From positions 1 to 64,000 of the forward strand of contig NZ_JACBGI020000009.1 in the NCBI RefSeq assembly GCF_013391765.2: a stretch of 64,000 nucleotides of DNA, in the 5' to 3' direction. Source of the stretch: Thiomicrorhabdus heinhorstiae. GTDB lineage: Bacteria > Pseudomonadota > Gammaproteobacteria > Thiomicrospirales > Thiomicrospiraceae. The notes beneath the pieces were generated by a model. It searched no databases, was not told the DNA's origin, and was given only the letters and a program-made list of their open reading frames with translations. This document shows, in pieces, positions 57,857-64,000 of the stretch. The stretch's first letter is position 1. Each line of letters opens with the position of its first letter. The position numbers and the translations under genes are program-made.

Positions 57857-59110
57857 ATGGACAGCAACTTTTTACAACTCTCTTATGCTCTCGACACTTT
57901 CTATTTTCTAGTCAGTGCCGTCTTCGTCATGTGGATGGCCGCCGGCTTTGCCATGCTTGAAGCCGGTCTGGTCCGCAGCAAAAACACCGTTGAAATCCTG
58001 ACTAAAAACGCCTTGCTATACAGCATTGCATGTACCGCCTATCTATTTGTCGGTTACAACGTGATGTATCCGGGAGATCCGATCAGCGCTTACCTGCCGA
58101 ATCTGAGCTTCCTGCTAGGTGCCGACAATACAGTTGATGCCGTGATTGCCGGTGGCGACGACGCACCTTACTACTCAGGCATGTCCGACTTTATCTTCCA
58201 GGCGGTATTCGCTGCAGCAACCATGTCGATCGTATCCGGAGCCATTGCTGAACGTATGAAACTGTGGCCGTTCCTGATCTTTGCTATTGTCATGACCGCG
58301 ATCATCTATCCGATGGAAGGTTACTGGAAATGGGGCGGCGGCTGGCTGGATCAGCTTGGCTTCCAGGATTTCGCCGGTTCCGTTGTCGTTCACATGGCCG
58401 GTGCCGCTGCCGCTCTGGCTGCCGTCATTATGGTCGGACCTCGTTTAGGTCGCTACGGACCACAAGGTGAAGTACGCGTGATTCCTGGTGCCAACCTGCC
58501 GATGGCAACGCTGGGGATGTTCATTCTATGGATGGGCTGGTTCGGATTTAACGGTGGTTCCGAGTTGAAAGTTGCCAATGTCGATGAAGCGAATGCGGTT
58601 GCGAAAATTTTCGTTAACACCAACGCTGCCGCGGCTGCCGGGATGATTGTTGCCGCTCTGTTGAGCAAAATCAAATTCGATAAAACCGATTTGACCATGG
58701 TCATCAACGGTGCTCTGGCCGGTCTGGTTGCCATCACCGCCGAGCCTTTGGCTCCGTCTCCAGGACTGGCGGTCTTCGTCGGAGCCGTCGGTGGCGCGAT
58801 CGTCTTCTTCTCGGTTCTATTGATGGATAAAATCAAACTTGACGATCCGGTCGGTGCGATCTCGGTTCACGGTACCGTTGGTATCTGGGGTATCTTCGCG
58901 GTATTATTCAGTAACGAAGATGCAACATTTATGGGTCAGCTGATCGGAACGGTCGCAACCTTTGCATGGATGTTCGTCGCGTCTCTAATCGTTCTGTATA
59001 TCATCGATAAGACTATGGGACTGCGCCCATCCAAAGAGGAAGAGCTGGAAGGTATGGACTTCAAAGAATGCGGAATGGAAGCCTACCCTGAGTTTGACCA
59101 TAAACAATAA
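57857..59110 (+). CDS. amtB: Ammonium transporter AmtB
   Basis: The 417-residue protein has about 11 membrane helices. Family motifs are GFAMLEAGLVRSKN, the first pore His in VVVHMAGAAAALAAV and the second in SVHGTVGIWGIF. AmtB conducts ammonium and is blocked by GlnK. No cleavable signal peptide is evident. GAGGTAAC precedes the ATG, and a good terminator follows the stop. Confidence 0.97.
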   Translation: MDSNFLQLSYALDTFYFLVSAVFVMWMAAGFAMLEAGLVRSKNTVEILTKNALLYSIACTAYLFVGYNVMYPGDPISAYLPNLSFLLGADNTVDAVIAGGDDAPYYSGMSDFIFQAVFAAATMSIVSGAIAERMKLWPFLIFAIVMTAIIYPMEGYWKWGGGWLDQLGFQDFAGSVVVHMAGAAAALAAVIMVGPRLGRYGPQGEVRVIPGANLPMATLGMFILWMGWFGFNGGSELKVANVDEANAVAKIFVNTNAAAAAGMIVAALLSKIKFDKTDLTMVINGALAGLVAITAEPLAPSPGLAVFVGAVGGAIVFFSVLLMDKIKLDDPVGAISVHGTVGIWGIFAVLFSNEDATFMGQLIGTVATFAWMFVASLIVLYIIDKTMGLRPSKEEELEGMDFKECGMEAYPEFDHKQ

Positions 59111-59136
59111 GATATCCAACTGGATCTCTTAAAGTC

Positions 59137-59161
59137 AAAGGCCGCTTAATGCGGCCTTTTT
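59137..59161 (+). terminator. Rho-independent terminator of glnK-amtB
   Basis: AAAGGCCGC (59137-59145) and GCGGCCTTT (59151-59159) form a perfect 9-base stem with a TTAAT loop, and the T run is five long. It lies 27 bases after the amtB stop. Confidence 0.88.
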
Positions 59162-59209
59162 ACTTAACGTAAACCAATACCGAACGGAAATAAAAAACAG
59201 GAAACATCC

Positions 59210-59656
59210 ATGACGATTTTAATTCAACCGGCGCAACCGCAAGACATCTCTCCGATGGTCGAACTGCTGCGTATTCTGTTTGCCATCGAGGTCGATTTCA
59301 ACTTCGATCCAGTTAAACATCGAACAGCATTCGAACACATCGTCGCAGACGAAAACTGTGGCGCCTTGCTGGCTCTCAGCGAAGACAAGGTTATCGGCAT
59401 GTGCACGGCCCAATGGGTCTATTCAACTGCCACCGGACAGAAATCCGCCTGGATCGAAGACGTGATCGTCCACCCCGATTTTCAGGGTAAAGGTGTCGGA
59501 CACCTGTTAATGGAAGCGATCACCCAATGGTGCCGCAACAATGGCTGCAACCGCATGCAACTGGCTTATGACCTGCAAAATCAGGCTGCAATCCATTTTT
59601 ATCTAAAACAGGAATTTACCAAGACCCAGCTCGGAATTTTCAGCAAGCCGATTTAA
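59210..59656 (+). CDS. GNAT family N-acetyltransferase
   Basis: The 148-residue protein has a GNAT fold with the acetyl-CoA motif A segment AWIEDVIVHPDFQGKGVGHL near 78-97 and the later CNRMQLAYDLQNQAAIHFYL. The acceptor is unknown. It is probably monocistronic, between the amtB terminator and a convergent amidotransferase gene. Confidence 0.9.
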   Translation: MTILIQPAQPQDISPMVELLRILFAIEVDFNFDPVKHRTAFEHIVADENCGALLALSEDKVIGMCTAQWVYSTATGQKSAWIEDVIVHPDFQGKGVGHLLMEAITQWCRNNGCNRMQLAYDLQNQAAIHFYLKQEFTKTQLGIFSKPI

Positions 59657-59763
59657 TTTGTACTTAGGCTGTATGGTTTGCTTTAAAGAAAGGAATATAG
59701 AGGTAAGCCGAAAAGAAGCACGGGCAATCAACCGACCCCCCGTCTGGAACAACACTTGGATAT

Positions 59764-60465
59764 TTAAACCCTTTGAGCGGCCGAAGACAGATAATCCAGC
59801 AGTGCAAACAGCACCGGCCGAACCGTTTCCGCTTTCCGCTCAACGTCCGCCATCATCTTCTCGGGGCTCTGCACATAATCGCCTTCGACCATCTGCCCGC
59901 CGATTTCATCGATCCACTCTTGAATCTCTTTGCGTGTGACTTCGGGATGACACTGCAGACCGATAATCCGATCACCGATCTGAAAGCCCTGATTTGCGCA
60001 GACGCCGCTTTGAATCAAACGTTTCGCTCCCGGAGGCAATTCGAAAGTTTCGCCGTGCCAGTTAAAAATCTCCAATGAGGCGGGAAAGTGAAATACGGAG
60101 TCATCTTCAATCACCTTTTCGATCTGATGCCAACCGATTTCCACCTCAGGATTATTGGTGACTTTCGCCCCCAAAGCGGTGGCGATCAATTGCCCGCCGA
60201 GGCAGATTCCCAACAACGGCAGATCTTCGGCGATCACTTGGCGGATAAAGACTTTTTCGCCAACCAACCATGGATAGTCATCCTCATCGTTTACACTCAT
60301 CGGACCACCCAGAACAATCACCATATCAATCATATCCAAAGCGGGATAACAAAATCCCTCTTCATATAAATTGACGTAATGAATCTCAGCAGCACGTTCT
60401 TTAAGCCAAAGTTCTATCTGCCCCAAACGCTCGAAAGGAGCATGAACCAAAACGGCAACTTTCAT
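59764..60465 (-). CDS. Class I glutamine amidotransferase-like protein
   Basis: From the ATG at 60465 (GGAGG upstream) the protein is 233 residues with the triad of a class I amidotransferase: Cys in LLGICLGGQLIATALG and His-Glu in GLQCHPEV. It is a stand-alone domain without a synthetase part, similar to proteins encoded near glutamine-synthetase or polyamine/amine genes. The donor reaction is not known. The upstream in-frame extension runs into the folD terminator and is rejected. It thus has its own promoter although it points the same way as folD. Confidence 0.87.
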   Translation of the reverse strand: MKVAVLVHAPFERLGQIELWLKERAAEIHYVNLYEEGFCYPALDMIDMVIVLGGPMSVNDEDDYPWLVGEKVFIRQVIAEDLPLLGICLGGQLIATALGAKVTNNPEVEIGWHQIEKVIEDDSVFHFPASLEIFNWHGETFELPPGAKRLIQSGVCANQGFQIGDRIIGLQCHPEVTRKEIQEWIDEIGGQMVEGDYVQSPEKMMADVERKAETVRPVLFALLDYLSSAAQRV

Positions 60466-60486
60466 ATTTCTGTTTCCTCCAACAGT

Positions 60487-60519
60487 AAAAAAACCATGCA
60501 TCCAAAACGGATAGCATGG
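60487..60519 (-). terminator. Rho-independent terminator downstream of folD
   Basis: On the minus strand, CCATGC plus ATCC on one side (60514-60519 and 60509-60512) pair with 60494-60503 around GTTTT, with a one-base bulge, followed by seven T. It ends the glutamate-synthase-like/folD transcript 46-78 bases after folD. Confidence 0.78.
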
Positions 60520-60564
60520 CATTCAAAGTAAAAATAGAACTTGGGTATAAACGCTTGACGACGC

Positions 60565-61434
60565 TTAGGACGAAAAATACGTGCTTTGCTGATGGCGTTC
60601 GCAGGCTACCAGAGTATTTTCCAGCAAGGTCGCGATGGTCATGGGACCTACCCCGCCGGGAACCGGCGTAACATAACCGGCAATATCTAAAGCCGCCGTA
60701 TCGACGTCACCGGTCAGGGTACCGTCTGGCAAACGATTGATACCGACATCGATCACAATGCACCCGGGTTTCAACCAGTCGGCCGGGATGAATCCGGGTT
60801 TACCGACTGCAACCACCAGAATATCCGCCATCCCGACATGAGTTTGCAGATCTTCGGTAAAACGGTGGCAGACCGTTGTAGTGGCTCCGGCCAAAAGCAG
60901 TTCCAACGACATCGGTCGTCCGACGATATTCGAGGCTCCGACAATGACCGCATGCTTGCCCTTCGCCGATAAACCGTAATGGTTTAACAGCGTAATACAA
61001 CCATAGGGTGTACACGGGCGCAAAGTCGGCATTCGCACCGTCAAACGCCCGATATTGTATGGATGGAAACCATCGACATCCTTGTCCGGATGGATACTTT
61101 CGATCACCGTTTCCGCCTCAATATGCTCCGGAAGCGGCAGCTGCACCAGAATGCCGTCAATCGAATGGTCTTCATTCAATTGTTTGATCAGTGCCAGCAA
61201 CTCCGCCTGAGTCGTCGTGGACGGCCAGTGCCAGGACTTGGAAACGAACCCCACCTCCTCGCACGCCTTTTTCTTGCTGTTGACATAGACCGAAGATGCC
61301 GGATCGTCACCGATCAAAACCACCGCCAGTCCCGGCGCTCTCAATCCTTGAGAACGCCGCATATCCACCTGCTCCTTGATCTTGGCACGCACCGCTTTGG
61401 AAACCGCCTTTCCGTCAATAATCTTCGCACTCAT
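60565..61434 (-). CDS. folD: Bifunctional methylene-THF dehydrogenase/methenyl-THF cyclohydrolase FolD
   Basis: FolD interconverts 5,10-methylene-THF and 10-formyl-THF. The 289-residue protein (E. coli 288) has [14 protein letters not shown] with the catalytic Lys, [18 protein letters not shown], and the C-terminal [17 protein letters not shown]. It starts 57 bases after the glutamate-synthase-like gene on the same strand. That linkage is notable because pathways releasing one-carbon units often pair with folD. Confidence 0.97.
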   Translation of the reverse strand: MSAKIIDGKAVSKAVRAKIKEQVDMRRSQGLRAPGLAVVLIGDDPASSVYVNSKKKACEEVGFVSKSWHWPSTTTQAELLALIKQLNEDHSIDGILVQLPLPEHIEAETVIESIHPDKDVDGFHPYNIGRLTVRMPTLRPCTPYGCITLLNHYGLSAKGKHAVIVGASNIVGRPMSLELLLAGATTTVCHRFTEDLQTHVGMADILVVAVGKPGFIPADWLKPGCIVIDVGINRLPDGTLTGDVDTAALDIAGYVTPVPGGVGPMTIATLLENTLVACERHQQSTYFSS

Positions 61435-61491
61435 GCTTCACAACTCCGAGGTATTTACCTTGACAAAGGCCCGAACAAACTCACACCGCCT

Positions 61492-62814
61492 TCAATAACC
61501 GGATCGACCGGGAATCCAGTCTGTACCGGCCAGAGGCACGCCGGCCATAGCCGCCGCCTCTACGTTCAAGGCTACCAGATCTTCCGGCTCAAGATTATGA
61601 AGATGTGACTTACCACAGGCACGCGCCAGCGTTTGTGCTTCCATCGTCAAAACATGCAGATAATTTGCCAAACGGCGACCGGCTTCTTCCGGGTTCAAAC
61701 GCGATGCCAGTTCCGTATCCTGAGTCGAAATTCCCGCCGGACATTTCCCTTCATGATAGTCGTCGTAAAAACCGGCAGCCGAGCCGATTTTACGGTACTC
61801 CTCATCCCACTTCGGATGGTTACAACCAAGGGCAACCAACGCCGCCGTTCCGATCGCAACCGCATCCGCACCCAGCGCCATCGCTTTGGCAACATCGGCA
61901 CCGCTGCGAATACCGCCGGAGACGATCAGTTGCACCTTGCGATGCATATCCATTTCCTGCAAAGCGCGCACCGCCTGCGGAATGGCCGCCATGGTCGGAA
62001 TCCCGACGTGTTCGATAAAGACATCCTGCGTCGCGGCCGTACCGCCCTGCATACCGTCGACGACGATTACATCCGCTCCGGCCTTAACCGCCAGTTTGAC
62101 ATCGTAATAGGTACGGGTTGCACCGACTTTAATATAGATCGGCACTTTCCAATCGGTGATTTCGCGCAATTCAAGAATCTTGATTGCCAGATCGTCCGGC
62201 CCGGTCCAGTCAGGGTGACGACACGCACTGCGCTGATCGATACCTTTCGGCAGGTTACGCATCTGCGCCACACGATCGGTGATCTTCTGCCCGAGCAACA
62301 TACCGCCGCCGCCCGGCTTGGCACCTTGGCCCAGCACCACTTCGATGGCATCGGCTTTACGCAGATCGTCCGGATTCATTCCGTAGCGCGACGGCAGATA
62401 TTGATACACCAGAGTTTTTGAAGTTTTGCGCTCTTCCGGAGTCATCCCGCCGTCACCGGTAGTGGTACTGGTTCCGACCATGTTCGCACCGCGCCCCAAA
62501 GCCTCTTTGGCATTTGCCGAAAGTGCACCGAAACTCATCCCGGCAATCGTTACCGGAATATCCAGTTTGATCGGATTCTTGGCGAAGCGCGTCCCCAAAG
62601 TTACGTCCGTTCCGCACTTCTCGCGATACCCCTCCAGAGGGTAACGAGACATACTGGCACCTAAAAACAGCAGATCGTCAAAATGCGGTACTTTGCGCTT
62701 GGCTCCGAAACCGCGGATATCGTAAATACCGGTTTCCGCAGCACGCTGAATTTCATGAATGACATCGCGACTGAATGTAGCCGATTCGATTAATCCTGGT
62801 TTTTCCATTGTCAT
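61492..62814 (-). CDS. FMN-binding glutamate synthase-like large domain (GlxD/MgsC type)
   Basis: The 440-residue protein matches the FMN-binding central domain of GltB as a separate polypeptide: GRGANMVGTSTTTGDGGMTP, VLGQGAKPGGGGMLLGQKI, VIVDGMQGGTAATQDVFIEH and GADAVAIGTAALVALGC, then KCPAGISTQ, which matches the GltB CPVGVATQ iron-sulfur segment but with fewer cysteines. With the next two genes it forms a full three-part glutamate-synthase-like enzyme lacking fused GltB. It may make glutamate or N-methylglutamate, using glutamine-derived ammonia or methylamine. Confidence 0.88.
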   Translation of the reverse strand: MTMEKPGLIESATFSRDVIHEIQRAAETGIYDIRGFGAKRKVPHFDDLLFLGASMSRYPLEGYREKCGTDVTLGTRFAKNPIKLDIPVTIAGMSFGALSANAKEALGRGANMVGTSTTTGDGGMTPEERKTSKTLVYQYLPSRYGMNPDDLRKADAIEVVLGQGAKPGGGGMLLGQKITDRVAQMRNLPKGIDQRSACRHPDWTGPDDLAIKILELREITDWKVPIYIKVGATRTYYDVKLAVKAGADVIVVDGMQGGTAATQDVFIEHVGIPTMAAIPQAVRALQEMDMHRKVQLIVSGGIRSGADVAKAMALGADAVAIGTAALVALGCNHPKWDEEYRKIGSAAGFYDDYHEGKCPAGISTQDTELASRLNPEEAGRRLANYLHVLTMEAQTLARACGKSHLHNLEPEDLVALNVEAAAMAGVPLAGTDWIPGRSGY

Positions 62815-62845
62815 AACAGACTCCTTTATTCTCTATCGACTCAAT

Positions 62846-63523
62846 TTAGTAAGCTGATGCATTATCAACTTTGAAGGTATACAACTGTCTAGCAGAACCG
62901 TAACGGGTAAAATCGTGCGGATCGTCGTCACAACCGGCTTCTTTCAAAAGTGCGGAAAGCTCTTCGACGTGTTCCGGACGCATCTCTTTTTCAATGCAAT
63001 CCGCTCCCAGAGAAGCCACCGTTCCTTTGACATACAAATGAGCTTCATACAATGAATCGCCCAAAGCTTCCCCGGCGTCACCGCAAACCACCAGACAACC
63101 GGACTGTCCCATAAAAGCGCTCATGTGGCCGACCGACCCTTTAACGACAATGTTCACTCCTTTCATCGAAATACCGCAACGCGCCGCCGCATCGCCGTCC
63201 ACCACCAGCAGACCGCCGTGCGCGGTCGCTGCAGCCGACTGACTGGCATTGCCTTTAACATGCACCTTGCCGGACATCATGTTTTCGGCAAGCCCCTGTC
63301 CGGCATTACCGTTAATGACGATTTCAGCTTCTTTATTCATGCCGGCGCAAAAATAGCCGACATGACCGTTTAGAGTAATCTTGGCAGGCTGATCCATACC
63401 GACGGCAATATTATGGTCGCCACTGATACCGTTGACGACAACTTCGGTTTCCTGATCTTTCGGCAGATCGTGCAGAGCTTGATTCACTTCACGAACCGAA
63501 TGGGTTTTTAAATCGAATTCCAT
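62846..63523 (-). CDS. GXGXG-domain protein, glutamate synthase C-terminal-like (GlxC/MgsB type)
   Basis: The 225-residue protein is a right-handed beta-helix with repeated G-x-G turns (MMSGKVHVKGNASQSAAATA, VVDGDAAARCGISMKGVNIV, VVCGDAGEALGDSLYEAHLY), as in the GltB C-terminal domain. As a stand-alone subunit it fits GlxC/MgsB. It lies 31 bases before the FMN-domain gene and 37 bases after the amidotransferase subunit, so the three are one operon. Confidence 0.88.
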   Translation of the reverse strand: MEFDLKTHSVREVNQALHDLPKDQETEVVVNGISGDHNIAVGMDQPAKITLNGHVGYFCAGMNKEAEIVINGNAGQGLAENMMSGKVHVKGNASQSAAATAHGGLLVVDGDAAARCGISMKGVNIVVKGSVGHMSAFMGQSGCLVVCGDAGEALGDSLYEAHLYVKGTVASLGADCIEKEMRPEHVEELSALLKEAGCDDDPHDFTRYGSARQLYTFKVDNASAY

Positions 63524-63560
63524 GGTAATTCCTTTATCTTTATACGTATTCCGTCGTTAA

Positions 63561-64000
63561 TTAGCCTTTGCCCCAGAAATAAACTTTGCCCGGATCCGGT
63601 TCCCACAGTTTGGCGTTTTCGATCCCCGGCAAAGTCGACAAGGCGTGATACTCGGAAGCCATTGCCACATAGTCGTCCGTCTCCGCCATCACCGCCGGCT
63701 TACAGGCGATCGGATCGCGAACTACCGCAAAACCGTCCTTGGTTCCGACGGTAAAGGTAAAGAAACCGTCCAGATCTTCGATGGCACCTTGCAAAGCTTC
63801 TTCAACGCTGGCACCTTCGCGCAGACGCCAGGTCAGATAGCCGGCCGCGACTTCGGAATCGTTTTCGGTTTCGAAATGAATCCCCTTGTGTTCCAGCTCT
63901 TCACGCAAACGGTTATGGTTCGACAAGGAACCGTTATGCACCAGACACAAATCCATCCCGGTCGAGAACGGATGCGAACCTTCCATGGTCACGCCGCTTT
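63561..64000 (-). CDS. Class II glutamine amidotransferase subunit (GlxB/MgsA type), N-terminus outside window
   Basis: The frame is open to the right edge, so only the C-terminal 145 or so residues are seen. LCLVHNGSLSNHNRLREEL and FETENDSEVAAGYL are typical of Ntn glutamine amidotransferases (GltB, GlmS, PurF). DGFAVVRDPIACKPAVMAE follows the family pattern. The catalytic N-terminal Cys is outside the window. A GTG at 63992 lies inside the conserved domain and is not the real start. It would supply ammonia from glutamine, or in Mgs-type enzymes bind a glutamine-like substrate. Confidence 0.85.
   Translation of the reverse strand, partial: SGVTMEGSHPFSTGMDLCLVHNGSLSNHNRLREELEHKGIHFETENDSEVAAGYLTWRLREGASVEEALQGAIEDLDGFFTFTVGTKDGFAVVRDPIACKPAVMAETDDYVAMASEYHALSTLPGIENAKLWEPDPGKVYFWGKG

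Noticed and set aside
59658-59939. Small plus-strand frame after the GNAT gene
   Set aside because: Mostly overlaps the amidotransferase gene on the opposite strand and has no recognisable features.
61633-62421. 262-residue plus-strand frame opposite the FMN glutamate-synthase-like gene
   Set aside because: Antisense shadow; His/Arg-rich translation without a domain.

Overview
The window is a dense stretch of a gammaproteobacterial chromosome. It carries LPS core and Kdo genes, a complete type II secretion (T2SS) operon, ubiE-ubiJ-ubiB, hslU/hslV, xerC and dapF. Gene content and protein style suggest an autotrophic or marine lineage such as the Thiomicrospira/Hydrogenovibrio/Thiomicrorhabdus group, but no rRNA or lineage marker is present, so this is inference. 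I saw no tRNA, rRNA, CRISPR array, insertion sequence or prophage.

Layout. (1) 1-10083, minus strand: a polysaccharide and sulfate-activation run. In transcription order it is ugd, a flippase, cysD, cysN, an SLC13-type permease, cysC, cysQ, a sulfotransferase, and an O-antigen polymerase/ligase cut by the left edge. There is no PAPS reductase or sulfite reductase, so PAPS made here probably serves sulfation of an exported glycan. (2) 10264-23171, minus: glmS and a complete glycogen block (glgC, GH57 enzyme, malQ, glgB, glgA, glgP). (3) 23172-24274: a 1.1-kb stretch with no convincing gene but a good minus-strand terminator. (4) 24275-30891: LPS genes gmhA and hldE (minus), then a PagL-like lipid A deacylase, kdsD, waaA and a FadL-family porin (plus). 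(5) 30962-39662: yqhA-like, hslV, xerC, DUF484 and dapF (minus), facing away from hslU, a DUF971 gene, ubiE, ubiJ and ubiB (plus). The two protease subunits hslV and hslU are therefore split and divergent.

(6) 39783-54138: a thioredoxin-fold protein (plus), then the minus-strand T2SS operon gspC-D-E-F-G-H-I-J-K-L-M-N. Without a break it runs into a kexin-like S8 lipoprotein protease and a small exported protein whose C-terminus resembles a subtilisin propeptide. The protease has no propeptide of its own, so this looks like a protease plus a separately encoded folding chaperone, co-expressed with their likely exporter. (7) 54272-64000: an unusual long pyruvate-kinase homologue, an XRE-cupin regulator, glnK-amtB, a GNAT acetyltransferase, a class I glutamine amidotransferase, folD, and a glutamate-synthase-like enzyme split over three genes (the last cut by the right edge). 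That split enzyme next to folD matches GlxBCD or N-methylglutamate synthase (MgsABC) architecture, so this end is a nitrogen or methylated-amine assimilation locus.

Best candidates for new biology are the T2SS-linked protease/chaperone pair, the sulfated-glycan operon, and the split glutamate-synthase/folD locus.
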